From NCBI RefSeq assembly GCF_015680405.1, contig NZ_JADLJS010000008.1:1-64000 (forward strand): a DNA stretch of 64,000 nt. The letters run 5' to 3'. Shown piece after piece: positions 1-10,350 of this stretch. Every line of letters starts with the position of its first letter. The stretch's first letter is position 1. Under the pieces are notes generated by a model, which was not told where the DNA came from, did not search any database, and saw only the letters and a program-made list of their open reading frames with translations. A program made the position numbers and the translations under genes. The DNA is from Pseudomonas pudica. GTDB taxonomy: Bacteria > Pseudomonadota > Gammaproteobacteria > Pseudomonadales > Pseudomonadaceae.

Positions 1-91
1 CCGCATCAAGCTGAGGCTCAATGGCCTGAGCCCTGTCGAGTACAGGACCCAGGCGGCAGCTTAAACTGTCCAACTTTTTGGGGGCAGTCCA
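1..91 (+). mobile_element. Right end of an IS3-family insertion sequence (transposase C-terminus plus terminal inverted repeat)
   Basis: The frame from base 2 reads RIKLRLNGLSPVEYRTQAAA and stops at TAA 62-64. The LSPVEYR motif is the hallmark C-terminus of IS3-family (IS3/IS150 group) DDE transposases (OrfB). Just after the stop, bases 67-91 read TGTCCAACTTTTTGGGGGCA followed by GTCCA, which looks like a right terminal inverted repeat (the left end would begin TGGACTGCCCCC). The rest of the element lies outside the window, so intactness and target duplication cannot be judged. The host sequence starts at about 92. Confidence 0.8.
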
Positions 92-170
92 AGGTGACGA
101 GGTAGCCTGAGTAACGGAGCAAGACAGTTGCTCCCCCAGGTACCTCATAGATCTCAAGCTATGTAAGCCC

Positions 171-210
171 CCTGTGGGAGCGGATTCACCCGCGAAGAGG
201 CCGGCACAGG
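171..210. repeat. REP element
   Basis: Single copy of the P. putida-type REP (core GTGGGAGCGG...CCCGCGAAGAGGCC) between the IS end and the 3' end of pagL. Its inner palindrome would form a short stem at the end of the pagL transcript. The remaining bases between the IS and pagL show nothing recognisable. Confidence 0.8.
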
Positions 211-215
211 AGAGC

Positions 216-734
216 TCAGAGCGCCATGCGATAATGCAGGGTATAGCTCTCCACCCCATCGTTGGGCTGCTTGATGCCTGCGTTGGAATAGTGAATCGCC
301 CGCACGCCAATCTCGTGGCCACCGGCAAAGCGCAATCCAAAGCCGATACGGTCCTCGAACTGGAATGCCGAACCCAATTCGTTGTCTTCCAACTCGGTGC
401 TGGAAAACGCCGCCACGCCAATCCCCGCCTCGATGTATGGTTTCACCGATTCTCCGGCAAACTCGTAGACGAACACCGGCGCGAACGAGAGGCTATGGTT
501 GCTCGCAGTCTCGTCACCATCCCAATAGGTGTAGGCCCCATCCCAGTACCCTGTCAGGCGACCGACGCTGGTTTGCCACCAGCTCGCGTCCCAATTCGAT
601 TGCAGCCCCAACCGGTAGACCATGGTCGAGTCCCCGGTCTGCCCCACCGAAAACGAAACGTCGGCAGCCTGCGCCGCCAGTGAGTGCCCCAGGGTGAAGA
701 CGGCAACCGCCGCCAAGCCGAGCAGCTTCTTCAT
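216..734 (-). CDS. pagL: Lipid A 3-O-deacylase, PagL type
   Basis: Predicted outer-membrane beta-barrel enzyme that removes the 3-O-linked acyl chain from lipid A. The 172-residue precursor starts with a signal peptide (MKKLLGLAAVAVFTLGHSLA, cleavage near AQA-AD). It ends in an aromatic residue followed by short hydrophobics, as outer-membrane barrels do. The motif AIHYSNAG near the C-terminus carries the PagL catalytic His and Ser (about H148 and S150 here, close to H149/S151 of the P. aeruginosa enzyme). ATG at 734 is preferred because AAGGA lies eight bases upstream; an in-frame ATG at 743 abuts that Shine-Dalgarno sequence. The gene stands alone between the IS end and murI, and no regulator site is visible. 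Confidence 0.85.
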   Translation of the reverse strand: MKKLLGLAAVAVFTLGHSLAAQAADVSFSVGQTGDSTMVYRLGLQSNWDASWWQTSVGRLTGYWDGAYTYWDGDETASNHSLSFAPVFVYEFAGESVKPYIEAGIGVAAFSSTELEDNELGSAFQFEDRIGFGLRFAGGHEIGVRAIHYSNAGIKQPNDGVESYTLHYRMAL

Positions 735-835
735 GAGCAACATCCTTCTTTGCTGTTTTTGGTATCCGCCTCATGTCAGGCAAAGCGATAGAAAACGGCA
801 GTGGTACGATAGTTCAGCTTATTTTCACGTTTTTT

Positions 836-1633
836 TCACAATGAAAAGCTATGCACACTGTCCGACTTATGCCACAGCAAAGGTAGGATCTTTCTAAGAG
901 ATTGCGGATCGGCACTGGTCCAGAAGCGGGTCTCCCGGGCCGGCCCATCGGCCAGCAGGTCATCCGCGCCCAGCAGCCGCTGCAGTTGGCGCGCCACTGC
1001 GGCACCGGTGTCGATGATGGCAACATCGGCTGGCACCATTTCGGCCAGTAACGGGCGCAGGAAGGGATAATGGGTGCATCCAAGGATCAGCGTGTCGCAG
1101 CCAGCGGCCAGCAACGGCTGCACATAACCTTGCAGCAACTGGCGCAGCGCCGGGCTGGTAAGGTCGCCGGTCTCGATCAGCTCGACCAGCCCCGGGCAAG
1201 GTTGGGTGATGACCTGCACGTCATTGGCAAAGCGGTCGAGCAAGGCGGCGAACTTGGCGCTCTGCAGGGTACCGGTGGTGGCCAGCACACCGACCACGCC
1301 CGAGCGCGTGGCGGCGGCAGCGGGTTTTACTGCCGGCTCCATGCCCACCAGCGGCCAGGTCGGGTACAACTCGCGCAGGTCGGCCACCGCCGCCACTGTA
1401 GCGGTATTGCAGGCCAGTACCATGGCCTTTGCGCCCTGTTCATGGAAGAACGCAGCAATGCGTCGGAGACGCTCACGGATATAGTCTGGCGACTTTTCGC
1501 CGTAAGGTATGTGGCCGCAATCGGCCACGTAAAGCAGCGTCTCGTTGGGCAGCAGGCGCTGAATCTCGGCGAGTACCGACAAGCCGCCGACCCCGGAGTC
1601 CATCACGCCGACCGGCGCCGAACGCTCAGCCAT
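836..1633 (-). CDS. murI: Glutamate racemase
   Basis: Interconverts L- and D-glutamate in the cytoplasm, supplying D-Glu for peptidoglycan. The two catalytic cysteines are visible in ACNTAT (about residue 74) and GCTHYP (about residue 185), and the N-terminal [13 protein letters not shown] signature is intact. Length about 265 aa is normal. The start at 1633 (MAERSAPVG) overlaps the moeB stop by eight bases, indicating translational coupling. A longer frame upstream lies inside moeB and is not needed. Last gene of the hemA-prfA-prmC-moeB-murI run. Confidence 0.95.
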   Translation of the reverse strand: MAERSAPVGVMDSGVGGLSVLAEIQRLLPNETLLYVADCGHIPYGEKSPDYIRERLRRIAAFFHEQGAKAMVLACNTATVAAVADLRELYPTWPLVGMEPAVKPAAAATRSGVVGVLATTGTLQSAKFAALLDRFANDVQVITQPCPGLVELIETGDLTSPALRQLLQGYVQPLLAAGCDTLILGCTHYPFLRPLLAEMVPADVAIIDTGAAVARQLQRLLGADDLLADGPARETRFWTSADPQSLRKILPLLWHKSDSVHSFSL

Positions 1634-2381
1634 CGCGCTTGCCACAGACCGCACAGGCCGGGTCGCGCTTGACCCGCAGTTCGCGGATACGAGTGCCCAA
1701 AGCATCGATCAGCAGCAGGCGGCCAACCAGCGGCTCGCCGAACCCGGCCAGCAGCTTCATCGCCTCCAGCGCCTGCAGGCTGCCCACCAGGCCCACCAGC
1801 GGGCCGATCACGCCGGCTTCGCTGCAGGTCAGTTCGGCTTCGCTGCCATGGCCGTACAGGCAGTGGTAGCAAGGGCTGTAATCACGCCGTGGGTCGAATA
1901 CTGACAACTGCCCTTCCAGGCGGATCGCCGCACCGCTGACCAGCGGCTTGCCAGCCGCGACACAGGCGGCGTTGACCGCCTCGCGGGTACCAAAATTGTC
2001 AGAGCAGTCCAGCACCAGGTCGACCGCTGCCACAGCGGCCGCCAGCGAGTCCTCGTCCAGAGCCTGGCGATGGGCAACCAGGCTGATTTCCGGGTTGATC
2101 GCCTGCAAGCGCTGCAAGGCCGAATCGACCTTGCTCATGCCGACGCTGGAACTGTCGTGGATCACCTGGCGTTGCAGGTTGGTCAGGTCGACGGTGTCGA
2201 AGTCGGCCAGGTGCAGCTCACCCACCCCGGCAGCGGCCAGGTACAAGGCGACTGGCGAGCCAAGGCCACCGAGCCCGACGATCAGCGCCTTGCTCTGCTT
2301 GAGCCGCAACTGGCCATCGATGTCGATCTGGGCCAGCAATACCTGCCGGCTGTACCGCAGCAGTTCCTGATCACTCAGCAT
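1626..2381 (-). CDS. moeB: Molybdopterin-synthase adenylyltransferase MoeB (ThiF/HesA family)
   Basis: E1-like enzyme that adenylates the C-terminal Gly-Gly of MoaD so that it can receive sulfur for molybdopterin synthesis. The ATP-binding loop [20 protein letters not shown] lies near residue 36, followed by the [15 protein letters not shown] segment of the family. A C-terminal zinc site is formed by CYHCLYG and CAVCGKRDG. Length 251 aa matches MoeB. It overlaps prmC by seven bases and murI by eight. The family also includes ThiF, so the substrate protein is inferred from length and from conserved position next to prmC. Confidence 0.9.
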   Translation of the reverse strand: MLSDQELLRYSRQVLLAQIDIDGQLRLKQSKALIVGLGGLGSPVALYLAAAGVGELHLADFDTVDLTNLQRQVIHDSSSVGMSKVDSALQRLQAINPEISLVAHRQALDEDSLAAAVAAVDLVLDCSDNFGTREAVNAACVAAGKPLVSGAAIRLEGQLSVFDPRRDYSPCYHCLYGHGSEAELTCSEAGVIGPLVGLVGSLQALEAMKLLAGFGEPLVGRLLLIDALGTRIRELRVKRDPACAVCGKRDG

Positions 2382-3205
2382 GGCATGCGCCCCAGGGTAA
2401 TGCGTTCATGGCCGCCCAGGTCCGTGCGGCTGGCAACCTCGATGAAGCCTTGTTCAGCCAGCAAGGCACGCACCGCCGCTGCCTGATCGTAGCCGTGTTC
2501 CAGCAGTAACCAGCCGCCCGGCACCAGGTGCTCCGGGGCCTGGGCAGCGATTACCCGCAGGTCGTCCAGGCCATCGGCACCGGCCACCAGCGCGCTGCTG
2601 GGTTCGAAACGTACATCACCGGCGACCAAGTGCGGGTCTGCGGCGGCGATGTAGGGCGGATTGCTGACAATCAGGTCGAAGCGCTCGCCGGCCAGGCTGT
2701 CGAACCAGTGGCTGAGCCGTACCTGGGCGTTCGCCAGGCCCAGGCGCTGGCGGTTGCGTTCGGCCAGGGCGGCGGCCTCCTCCACCCGGTCCACTGCAGT
2801 TACCTGCCAGGCCGGGCGATCGCTGGCCAGGGCCAGGGCAATCGCGCCGGTGCCGGTGCCCAGGTCAAGGATCTTGGCCGGTGTGGCAGGTTGCAGTTCA
2901 AGCGCGGCTTCGACCAGCAGCTCGGTATCCGGCCGCGGGATCAGGGTATGCGGCGCCACCTCCAGGTCGATCTTCCAGAAGCCCTGCAGCCCGAGAATGT
3001 AGGCGACCGGCTCGCCGCCACGGCGGCGCTGCAGGTAGCCGGCATAGGTCTCGGCATCTTCGCTGCTGACGATTCGCTCGGGCCAGGTGTGCAGGTAACT
3101 GCGCGACTTGCCGATGGCCGCGGCCAACAGCAGCTCGGCATCCAGCCGTTCGGTGGGCGATTCTGGCAACTGCGCGTTGCGCAGCAGGCTGGCGATGATG
3201 GTCAT
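2375..3205 (-). CDS. prmC: Release factor glutamine methyltransferase PrmC (HemK)
   Basis: SAM-dependent N5-methyltransferase that modifies the Gln of the GGQ motif of release factors 1 and 2. The SAM-binding motif LDLGTGTGAIALALA and the catalytic, substrate-binding NPPY (in LIVSNPPYIAA) are both present. Length 276 aa is normal. The ATG shares one base with the prfA stop codon (TGATG), so the enzyme is coupled to its own substrate protein, as in most gammaproteobacteria. Confidence 0.96.
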   Translation of the reverse strand: MTIIASLLRNAQLPESPTERLDAELLLAAAIGKSRSYLHTWPERIVSSEDAETYAGYLQRRRGGEPVAYILGLQGFWKIDLEVAPHTLIPRPDTELLVEAALELQPATPAKILDLGTGTGAIALALASDRPAWQVTAVDRVEEAAALAERNRQRLGLANAQVRLSHWFDSLAGERFDLIVSNPPYIAAADPHLVAGDVRFEPSSALVAGADGLDDLRVIAAQAPEHLVPGGWLLLEHGYDQAAAVRALLAEQGFIEVASRTDLGGHERITLGRMPC

Positions 3206-4287
3206 CAGTCCCCCAGGGCGGCCAGTTGATCGGCCTGGTATTCGGCCAGCAGCGGTTCGATCACCGCCTCCACGCCGCCGGCGAGGATATCGTCCAGCGA
3301 GTACAGGGTCAGGTTGATGCGGTGGTCGGTCACCCGGCCCTGTGGATAATTGTACGTACGGATACGCTCGGAACGGTCACCCGAGCCGACCAGCAGCTTG
3401 CGCTCGGTGGCGATGGCGTTCTGCGCGGCGCTGGTCTGCATGTCGTTGAGCTTGGCCGACAGCCAGGACATGGCGCGGGCACGGTTCTTGTGCTGCGAGC
3501 GCTCTTCCTGGCACTCGACCACGATACCGGTGGGCAAGTGGGTGATACGGATCGCCGAATCGGTCTTGTTGACGTGCTGGCCGCCAGCACCGGATGCGCG
3601 GTAGGTGTCCACGCGCAGGTCGGCCGGGTTGATCTCGATGGCCGCCTGTTCGTCCGGCTCGGGCAGTACTGCCACGGTGCACGCGGAGGTGTGGATACGG
3701 CCCTGGGATTCGGTCTCGGGCACGCGCTGTACGCGGTGCGCGCCGGACTCGAACTTGAGCTTGCCGTACACGCTCTCACCTTCGACGCGGGCGATGATTT
3801 CCTTGTAGCCGCCGTGCTCGCCTTCGTTCTCGGATAGAATTTCCAGGCGCCAGCCACGCTTTTCGGCGTAGCGCGAATACATGCGAAACAGGTCGCCGGA
3901 GAAGATTGCCGCCTCGTCGCCACCGGTGCCGGCACGGATTTCGAGGAACACGTTGCGGCCGTCGTTGGGGTCCTTGGGCAACAGCATGCGTTGCAGTTGC
4001 GACTCCAGCGTCAGCAGTTGTTCCTTGGCTTCACGCACTTCTTCCACGGCCATTTCACGCAGGTCCGGGTCACTATCCTTGAGCAGCGCCTGGGCACCTT
4101 CGAGGTCGTCCTGGACTTTGCGCCACTCTTTATAAGCAGCGTAGACCGGCTCGACTTCGGCGTACTCACGGGAATAGGCGCGAAAGCGCGTCTGGTCGGA
4201 AATGACCTCGGCATCACCGAGCAGTGCGGTGAGTTCTTCGAAGCGGTCCTGGAGGATTTCCAGTTTGTTCAGCAGCGACGCTTTCAT
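3205..4287 (-). CDS. prfA: Peptide chain release factor 1
   Basis: Class I release factor that recognises UAA and UAG and triggers peptidyl-tRNA hydrolysis. The GGQ motif is seen in [20 protein letters not shown]. The codon-recognition tripeptide is P-x-T ([12 protein letters not shown]), the RF1 type and not the SPF of RF2. Length 360 aa is typical. It overlaps hemA by four bases (ATGA) and prmC by one base, placing it in the hemA-prfA-prmC translationally coupled operon. Confidence 0.97.
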   Translation of the reverse strand: MKASLLNKLEILQDRFEELTALLGDAEVISDQTRFRAYSREYAEVEPVYAAYKEWRKVQDDLEGAQALLKDSDPDLREMAVEEVREAKEQLLTLESQLQRMLLPKDPNDGRNVFLEIRAGTGGDEAAIFSGDLFRMYSRYAEKRGWRLEILSENEGEHGGYKEIIARVEGESVYGKLKFESGAHRVQRVPETESQGRIHTSACTVAVLPEPDEQAAIEINPADLRVDTYRASGAGGQHVNKTDSAIRITHLPTGIVVECQEERSQHKNRARAMSWLSAKLNDMQTSAAQNAIATERKLLVGSGDRSERIRTYNYPQGRVTDHRINLTLYSLDDILAGGVEAVIEPLLAEYQADQLAALGD

Positions 4288-5561
4288 TGCGGGGATTTGT
4301 CCGTCGAGCCCTCGTTGAGGGCAAAGAGTTCCTGGGCCATGGCCAGCGCATCGAGGCGGCCCTCGGCCGAGAGCCTTTTCAATTGCACGCTGGGCGCGTG
4401 CAGGAGTTTGTTGGTCAGCCCCCGGGCCAGTTGGGCCAGTACCTCTTCGGGGTTGCCGCCGTTGGCCAGCAGCCGCTGGGCCTTTTGCAGTTCTTCGTCG
4501 CGCAGGCGCTCGCTTTGCTGGCGATAGGCCTTGAGCACATCCACCGCGGCCAGCTCGCGCAGGCGCAGCATGAAGTCTTCAGCCCCCACCGACACCAGCT
4601 CTTCGGCGGCCTGGGCCGCGCCCTGGCGACTTTTGAGGTTTTCTGCCACCACATCGTGCAGGTCATCGACAGTGTACAGGTAGACGTCGTCCAGTTCGCC
4701 GACTTCGGTTTCTATATCGCGCGGTACGGCAATGTCGACCATGAAAATCGGCTTGTGCCGACGCTGCTTCAGCGCACTCTCGACCGCCCCCTTGCCAAGG
4801 ATCGGCAACTGGCTGGCGGTGGAGCTGATGACGATGTCGCTGTTGGCCAGTTCCTGAGGGATGTCGGCCAGCAGAACGGCGTGCGCACCGAACTGCTCGG
4901 CCAGGATGCTGGCCCGCTCCAGGGTACGGTTGGCCACGACGATGCGGCGCACGCCCTGCTCATGCAGGTGGCGCGCGACCAGGGTGATGGTTTCACCGGC
5001 ACCGATCAGCAGGGCCTGGCTGCGGCCCAGGTCGCTGAAGATCTGCTTGGCCAGGCTGACTGCGGCAAACGCCACCGACACCGGGTTTTCACCGATGGCC
5101 GTGTCGGTGCGCACCTGCTTGGCGGCGCTGAAAGTGGCCTGGAACAGGCGCCCGAGCAATGGGCCGACGGTGCCGGCCTCACGCGCCACAGCGTAGGCGG
5201 ACTTCATCTGGCCGAGGATCTGCGGCTCGCCGAGCACAAGCGAGTCCAGGCCGGAGGCCACCCGCATCATGTGCTTCACCGCCTCGTGCTCTTCGTGCAC
5301 GTAGGCGCTGGCGCGCAGCTCGTCCAGGCTGAGGCGGTGGTAGTCGGCGAGCCATTGCAGCACGACATCGGCGGACAGGTGGTCCTGCTCGATGTAGAGC
5401 TCGCTACGGTTGCAGGTCGACAGAATCGCCGCTTCGCGGCTGGATGTCAGTCGGCAGAGCTGCTGCAGGGCGTCTACCAGCTGCTCTGGGGTAAACGCCA
5501 CGCGCTCGCGTACGTCTACCGAGGCAGTCTTATGGTTGATACCAAGTGCAAGAAAGGCCAT
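4284..5561 (-). CDS. hemA: Glutamyl-tRNA reductase
   Basis: First committed enzyme of the C5 heme pathway; reduces glutamyl-tRNA(Glu) with NADPH to glutamate-1-semialdehyde. The catalytic cysteine lies in [12 protein letters not shown] near residue 50. The [12 protein letters not shown] segment and the NADPH domain (LLIGAGET near residue 190, IVVANRT) are in order, followed by the C-terminal dimerisation helices. Length 425 aa is normal. First gene of the minus-strand operon; its promoter should lie in the 376-bp divergent region shared with the TPR lipoprotein gene. Confidence 0.96.
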   Translation of the reverse strand: MAFLALGINHKTASVDVRERVAFTPEQLVDALQQLCRLTSSREAAILSTCNRSELYIEQDHLSADVVLQWLADYHRLSLDELRASAYVHEEHEAVKHMMRVASGLDSLVLGEPQILGQMKSAYAVAREAGTVGPLLGRLFQATFSAAKQVRTDTAIGENPVSVAFAAVSLAKQIFSDLGRSQALLIGAGETITLVARHLHEQGVRRIVVANRTLERASILAEQFGAHAVLLADIPQELANSDIVISSTASQLPILGKGAVESALKQRRHKPIFMVDIAVPRDIETEVGELDDVYLYTVDDLHDVVAENLKSRQGAAQAAEELVSVGAEDFMLRLRELAAVDVLKAYRQQSERLRDEELQKAQRLLANGGNPEEVLAQLARGLTNKLLHAPSVQLKRLSAEGRLDALAMAQELFALNEGSTDKSPQ

Positions 5562-5937
5562 GCAAGGTCGCTGGTTGTGACGGGAAGCCGATAATTGTCC
5601 TCTTTCGCAGGTTTCAGGACAACCACCGTTCGCTATTGCGCTGATAGTCGTGCGGCTATCGCCGGCTCCAGGCCAGCATCAGCGGCAACTTCAGCTCACA
5701 CTCCCGCTTTTGATCTGGCTTTTGATCTTGATCTTGATCTTCGCGCGCTTAGAAGCAAGAGCAAGAGCAAGAGCAATAATTCTGTGTTTTCGGCGCCGTG
5801 GCAGGCTCTGCGGCGAACCGCGCGGGCACAGCGCGGTCTGCATAAGCGAAGCGCAGCTTCATACCTTCGCAGGTGGGTTTGCCCACGCGCTTGTGTCATC
5901 ATGCTCCGACCGCCGGTGAGTCCTCTTAAAGCCTTCT
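5562..5937. other. Divergent intergenic region hemA / TPR lipoprotein gene
   Basis: No gene is seen in these 376 bases. The region must contain the promoters for hemA (minus) and the TPR-lolB-ispE operon (plus), but I cannot name convincing -35/-10 boxes. It contains a hexanucleotide repeat block (5720-5778, listed separately) and a GC-rich hairpin with arms ACCGCGC (5817-5823) and GCGCGGT (5831-5837). Open frames here that run into long leucine stretches come from the repeat and are not genes. Confidence 0.6.
5720..5778. repeat. Back-to-back hexanucleotide repeats forming an imperfect inverted repeat
   Basis: Three copies of GATCTT (in TTGATCTTGATCTTGATCTT) are followed, after CGCGCGCTTA, by three to four copies of GCAAGA. 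The complement of the second block reads TTGCTCTTGCTCTTGC, so it matches the first block with one A/C change per unit. The two blocks therefore form an imperfect hairpin with regularly spaced mismatches. It lies about 160 bases upstream of the TPR gene. Simple-sequence tracts of this sort can vary in copy number; a role here is inference only. Confidence 0.7.
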
Positions 5938-7659
5938 ATGAACAAACCATACGCATTGCTGCTTGCCTTCGCCCTGCTCCAGGGCTGCCAGAGCCTGGCC
6001 CCGCAAAAGGCCGAGCCTCCCGTCGCCGAGGCCGGCAAGAGCGAGGCGGAAAAGCCCGTGGTGTATGGCTCGTTCAAGCAGGACACGCTCTATAGCCTGC
6101 TGGTGGCGGAGCTGGCCGGCCAGCGCAACCGCTTCGACATCGCCTTGGCCAACTACACCGACCAGGCTGCGAAAACCCAGGACCCGGGGGTTTCCGAACG
6201 CGCCTACCGCATTGCCGAATACCTCGGTGCCGACGAACCGGCACTGGACAATGCCCTGGTCTGGGCCCGCAACGACCCGCAGAACCTCGACGCCCAGCGC
6301 GCCGCCGCCATCCAGCTTGCCCGTGCCGGCCGCTATGACGACTCCATGACATACATGGAAAAGGTACTGCAGGGCCAGGGCGACACCCATTTCGATTTCC
6401 TCGCCCTGTCCGCCGCCGAAACCGACCAGAGCACCCGCGACGGCCTGCTCCAAAGCTTCGAACGCCTGCTGGTGAAGTACCCGGACAACAACCAGCTGGT
6501 GTTCGGCAAGGCCCTGCTGCTGAACCAGGACGGCAAGGCCGAAGAAGCCTTGGAACTGCTCGAGTCGCACCCGCCACAAAACGGCGAAGTCGCCCCGATC
6601 CTGCTGCGCGCGCGCCTGCTGCAAGCCCTGAACCGTGGCCCGGAGGCCCTTCCACTGCTGCGCGGGGCGATTCGCGACAACCCGGACGACAAGCGCCTGC
6701 GTCTGACCTACGCCCGCACCCTGGTCGAACAGGACCGCATCGCCGATGCCAAGGGCGAGTTCCTCAGCCTGGTCCAGCAATACCCCGAGGACGACGAACT
6801 GCGCTATTCGCTGGCCTTGGTGTGCCTCGAAAACAAGGACTGGGATGAAGCCGAGGGCTACCTGCAGGAGCTGATCGAACGCGACAGCAACGTCGACGCC
6901 GCACACCTGAACCTGGGCCGCATCCGCGAGGAGCGCCACGACCCCGCAGGCGCCCTGCGTGAATACGCCCTGGTCGGCCCGGGCCCCGACTACCTGCCGG
7001 CACAACTGCGCCAGGCCGACATCCTGATCGCCAACGGCCGTGGTACCGAAGCCTCACGCCTGCTCGCCGATGCCCGCGAAGCCCAGCCGGACTACGCCAT
7101 CCAGCTATTCCTGATCGAATCGGAAAGCTACAGCAACAACAACAAGGACGCCCAGGCCAGCCAGGTGCTGCAGCAAGCCATACAGCGCTACCCGGACGAC
7201 CTCAACTTGCTGTACACCCGCGCCATGCTGGCCGAAAAGCGTGATGACCTGCCGCAGATGGAAAAAGACCTGCGTGCCATCATCGCCCGCGAACCGGAAA
7301 ACGCCATGGCCCTGAACGCGCTCGGCTACACCCTGGCCGACCGCACCACCCGTTACAGCGAAGCCAGGGCGCTGATCGAAAAGGCCCATCAGCTGACTCC
7401 GGACGACCCGGCGGTGCTCGACAGCATGGGCTGGGTCAATTATCGCCTGGGCAAGCTCGACGAGGCTGAAACCTACCTGCGCAAGGCCTTTGCCAGCTTC
7501 CCCGACCACGAAGTAGCCGCCCATCTGGGCGAAGTGCTATGGGCCAACGGCAAGCGCCGCGAAGCCCGCCAGGTCTGGGCCAAGGGCTTCGAAGCCCAGG
7601 CCGACAGCCCCATCCTGCGCAAGACCATCCTGCGCCTGACCGGATCCGAGACTCTCTAA
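5938..7659 (+). CDS. Tetratricopeptide-repeat lipoprotein upstream of lolB
   Basis: 573-residue exported lipoprotein. The N-terminus [20 protein letters not shown] is a lipoprotein signal with its lipobox cysteine at residue 17, so it is probably anchored in the outer membrane facing the periplasm. The remainder is made of TPR-like helical repeats throughout; the clearest units are near the C-terminus ([38 protein letters not shown]). Family members are conserved directly upstream of lolB in pseudomonads but have no settled biochemical function. Only four bases separate it from lolB, so they form an operon. A link to envelope lipoprotein handling is suggested by position, not shown. Confidence 0.85.
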   Translation: MNKPYALLLAFALLQGCQSLAPQKAEPPVAEAGKSEAEKPVVYGSFKQDTLYSLLVAELAGQRNRFDIALANYTDQAAKTQDPGVSERAYRIAEYLGADEPALDNALVWARNDPQNLDAQRAAAIQLARAGRYDDSMTYMEKVLQGQGDTHFDFLALSAAETDQSTRDGLLQSFERLLVKYPDNNQLVFGKALLLNQDGKAEEALELLESHPPQNGEVAPILLRARLLQALNRGPEALPLLRGAIRDNPDDKRLRLTYARTLVEQDRIADAKGEFLSLVQQYPEDDELRYSLALVCLENKDWDEAEGYLQELIERDSNVDAAHLNLGRIREERHDPAGALREYALVGPGPDYLPAQLRQADILIANGRGTEASRLLADAREAQPDYAIQLFLIESESYSNNNKDAQASQVLQQAIQRYPDDLNLLYTRAMLAEKRDDLPQMEKDLRAIIAREPENAMALNALGYTLADRTTRYSEARALIEKAHQLTPDDPAVLDSMGWVNYRLGKLDEAETYLRKAFASFPDHEVAAHLGEVLWANGKRREARQVWAKGFEAQADSPILRKTILRLTGSETL

Positions 7660-7663
7660 CGCC

Positions 7664-8281
7664 ATGTTCCTGCGCCATTGCATTACCTTCACACTGATCG
7701 CCCTGCTGGCCGGCTGCGCCGGCTTCGGTAGCCGCGAGGCCCTGCAAGGCCACGGCGACCCGCAGCAGTGGCGCGCCCATAAAGAGCAGCTGAGCAGCCT
7801 CGATGGCTGGCAGATCAACGGCAAGGTCGGTATCCGCGCCCCGCGCGACTCCGGCAGCGGCACACTGTTCTGGCTGCAACGCCAGGACTACTACGACATT
7901 CGCCTGGCCGGCCCGTTGGGCCGTGGCGCCGCACGCCTGACCGGCCGCCCCGGCGGCGTGGTACTGGAAGTGGCCAACCAGGGCCGCTACGAGGCCCCCA
8001 GCCCCGAAGCACTGCTGGAAGAACAGCTGGGCTGGCAGTTGCCGGTCTCGCACCTGGTCTGGTGGGTACGCGGCCTGCCCGCCCCCGACAGCAAGAGCAA
8101 GCTGACCCTGGACGGCGATAGCCGCCTGGCCAGCCTCGACCAGGATGGCTGGCAGGTGCAGTACCTGAGCTACACCGAACAGAACGGCTACTGGCTGCCC
8201 GAGCGGCTGAAGCTGCACGGCAAGGACCTCGACGTGACCCTGGTGGTCAAGGACTGGCAGCCGCGCCAGCTGGGGCACTGA
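7664..8281 (+). CDS. lolB: Outer-membrane lipoprotein insertion protein LolB
   Basis: Accepts lipoproteins from periplasmic LolA and inserts them into the inner leaflet of the outer membrane. The lipobox is seen in [12 protein letters not shown] (Cys about 18), and the body has the LolB pattern ([24 protein letters not shown], then WWVRGLPAP). At 205 aa it has the usual length. It sits four bases after the TPR lipoprotein gene and three before ispE, the usual gammaproteobacterial order. Confidence 0.95.
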   Translation: MFLRHCITFTLIALLAGCAGFGSREALQGHGDPQQWRAHKEQLSSLDGWQINGKVGIRAPRDSGSGTLFWLQRQDYYDIRLAGPLGRGAARLTGRPGGVVLEVANQGRYEAPSPEALLEEQLGWQLPVSHLVWWVRGLPAPDSKSKLTLDGDSRLASLDQDGWQVQYLSYTEQNGYWLPERLKLHGKDLDVTLVVKDWQPRQLGH

Positions 8282-8284
8282 TAC

Positions 8285-9145
8285 ATGCAAACCCTTACCC
8301 TGCCCGCCCCGGCCAAGCTCAACCTGTGGCTGCACATCATCGGCCGCCGCGCGGACGGCTATCACGAGCTGGAAACCGTGTTCCAGTTTCTCGATCACGG
8401 CGACGAACTGAGCTTTGCCGTGCGTGACGACGGTGTGATCCGCCTGCATACCGAGGTCGAGGCGGTGCCGCACGACAGCAACCTGATCGTGCGTGCCGCG
8501 CGCAAGCTGCAGGAACAATCCGGCACGACGATGGGCGCCGACATCTGGCTGAGCAAGGTGCTACCCATGGGCGGCGGCATCGGCGGTGGCAGCTCGGATG
8601 CCGCCACTACCCTGTTGGCCCTCGCCCACCTGTGGCAACTGGACTGGGACGAAGACCGCCTGGCCACACTGGGCCTGAGCCTGGGCGCCGACGTACCGGT
8701 ATTCGTGCGCGGCCACGCGGCGTTCGCCCAGGGCGTGGGTGAACAACTGACCCCGGTCGACCCGGACGAGCCGTGGTATGTCGTGCTGGTGCCGCAAGTG
8801 TCTGTCAGCACAGTAGAAATTTTTTCACATCCACAGTTGACACGTGATTCACTCCCCCTTAAGATGCGCCCCGTTCCCGAGGGAAACAGTCGAAATGACT
8901 GCCAACCGGTGGTAGAGCAGAGTTACCCGGAAGTTCGCAATGCGTTGAATTCACTGGGTAAATTCACTGAGGCTCGACTGACCGGTACTGGAAGTTGTGT
9001 GTTTGGGGCCTTCCCAAGCAAAGCCGAAGCTGATAAAGTTCTGGCCCTTCTTTCAGCGACCCAAACAGGGTTTGTGGCGAAAGGAAGCAACGTTTCGATG
9101 TTGCATCGCAAGCTGCAAAGTCTGGTCAAGAAGTCGAGCGCATAA
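8285..9145 (+). CDS. ispE: 4-diphosphocytidyl-2-C-methyl-D-erythritol kinase
   Basis: GHMP-family kinase that phosphorylates CDP-methylerythritol in the MEP isoprenoid pathway. The N-terminal [21 protein letters not shown] and the ATP loop [17 protein letters not shown] are both intact, and the C-terminal [11 protein letters not shown] motif is present. Length 286 aa is normal. It is followed 20 bases later by tRNA-Gln and then prs. Confidence 0.96.
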   Translation: MQTLTLPAPAKLNLWLHIIGRRADGYHELETVFQFLDHGDELSFAVRDDGVIRLHTEVEAVPHDSNLIVRAARKLQEQSGTTMGADIWLSKVLPMGGGIGGGSSDAATTLLALAHLWQLDWDEDRLATLGLSLGADVPVFVRGHAAFAQGVGEQLTPVDPDEPWYVVLVPQVSVSTVEIFSHPQLTRDSLPLKMRPVPEGNSRNDCQPVVEQSYPEVRNALNSLGKFTEARLTGTGSCVFGAFPSKAEADKVLALLSATQTGFVAKGSNVSMLHRKLQSLVKKSSA

Positions 9146-9165
9146 GCGTTCGCAGCAACAGATAC

Positions 9166-9240
9166 AGGGGCGTCGCCAAGCGGTAAGGCAGCAGGTTTTG
9201 ATCCTGCCATGCGTTGGTTCGAATCCAGCCGCCCCTGCCA
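9166..9240 (+). tRNA. tRNA-Gln (anticodon TTG)
   Basis: A complete cloverleaf: acceptor arm AGGGGCG (9166-9172) pairs with CGCCCCT (9230-9236), followed by G and an encoded CCA. The anticodon stem GCAGG/CCTGC holds the loop TTTTGAT, giving anticodon TTG. The T-arm shows GGTTCGAATCC. The gene lies between ispE and prs with no terminator on either side, so it is probably processed from the ispE-prs transcript. Confidence 0.96.
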
Positions 9241-9287
9241 TTTTCCTTATACTCATCCAGGTTACCCTCAGCCTTCAGGTACTGCGC

Positions 9288-10229
9288 GTGTCCAAGATGA
9301 TGGTCTTTACGGGGAATGCCAACCCCGATCTGGCTCGGCGTGTCGTACGTCAGCTGCATATCCCTCTCGGTGACGTCTCTGTCGGTAAATTCTCCGACGG
9401 CGAGATCAGCACTGAGATCAATGAGAATGTCCGCGGTAAAGACGTCTTCATTATTCAGCCGACCTGCGCCCCGACCAACGATAACCTGATGGAACTGGTA
9501 GTGATGGCCGACGCCTTCCGCCGCTCCTCAGCATCCCGAATCACCGCCGTGATTCCTTACTTCGGATACGCCCGCCAGGACCGCCGTCCGCGTTCGGCAC
9601 GTGTAGCCATCAGCGCCAAAGTCGTCGCTGACATGCTCACTGTCGTAGGTATCGACCGTGTACTCACCGTCGACCTGCACGCTGACCAGATCCAGGGTTT
9701 CTTCGATATCCCGGTCGACAACATCTACGGCTCGCCCGTACTGGTCGACGATATCGAGGACCAGCGTTTCGAGAACCTGATGATCGTCTCCCCGGACATC
9801 GGTGGTGTCGTGCGCGCACGTGCCGTCGCCAAGTCCCTGGGCGTCGACCTGGGTATCATCGACAAGCGCCGCGAGAAGGCTAACCACTCCGAGGTCATGC
9901 ATATCATCGGCGACGTCGAAGGGCGCACCTGCATCCTGGTAGACGACATGGTCGACACCGCCGGCACCCTGTGCCACGCGGCCAAAGCCCTGAAAGAACA
10001 CGGCGCTGCAAAGGTTTACGCCTACTGCACGCACCCTGTCCTGTCGGGCCGCGCGATCGAGAACATCGAGAAGTCGGTTCTGGACGAGCTGGTGGTGACC
10101 AACACCGTTCCGCTGTCCGCCGCTGCTCAAGCCTGTGACCGTATCCGCCAGCTGGATATCGCACCGGTTGTCGCTGAAGCGGTCCGCCGCATCAGCAACG
10201 AAGAATCGATCAGCGCGATGTTCCGCTAA
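9288..10229 (+). CDS. prs: Ribose-phosphate pyrophosphokinase
   Basis: Makes PRPP from ribose-5-phosphate and ATP for purine, pyrimidine, histidine, tryptophan and NAD synthesis. The start is GTG at 9288 (reading [17 protein letters not shown]), giving the usual 313 residues; the frame is open further upstream through the tRNA, but that part is not protein. The ATP-binding [14 protein letters not shown], the catalytic [11 protein letters not shown] loop and the PRPP-binding [11 protein letters not shown] are all visible. The gene ends at a strong Rho-independent terminator. Confidence 0.96.
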   Translation: MSKMMVFTGNANPDLARRVVRQLHIPLGDVSVGKFSDGEISTEINENVRGKDVFIIQPTCAPTNDNLMELVVMADAFRRSSASRITAVIPYFGYARQDRRPRSARVAISAKVVADMLTVVGIDRVLTVDLHADQIQGFFDIPVDNIYGSPVLVDDIEDQRFENLMIVSPDIGGVVRARAVAKSLGVDLGIIDKRREKANHSEVMHIIGDVEGRTCILVDDMVDTAGTLCHAAKALKEHGAAKVYAYCTHPVLSGRAIENIEKSVLDELVVTNTVPLSAAAQACDRIRQLDIAPVVAEAVRRISNEESISAMFR

Positions 10230-10254
10230 GCGGAACACACGCTGACGAAAAGCG

Positions 10255-10292
10255 CCCCGCCCCAACACTGGTTGTTGGGGCGGGGCTTTTTT
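10255..10292 (+). terminator. Rho-independent terminator after prs
   Basis: Stem GCCCCGCCC-AACA pairs with TGTTGGGGCGGGGC (one bulged G) around a short CTGGT loop and is followed by six T residues. It ends the ispE-tRNA-prs transcript and insulates rplY. Confidence 0.9.
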
Positions 10293-10350
10293 GCCATCCC
10301 CGTTGGCGCTGGTCGCAAACGCCCTCGGGGGGCTATTTTGGAGAAACAAA

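Noticed and set aside
1634..1705. Longer start for murI
   Set aside because: The extra 24 residues lie inside moeB and are not part of the MurI family; ATG 1633 is at the expected place.
5595..6095. Open frames rich in leucine or serine/arginine across the hexanucleotide repeat
   Set aside because: They are produced by the repeat itself, run into the TPR gene in another frame and have no ribosome-binding site or family character.
8997..9287. N-terminal extension of prs through the ispE end and tRNA-Gln
   Set aside because: It would translate the tRNA gene; the family start is the GTG at 9288.
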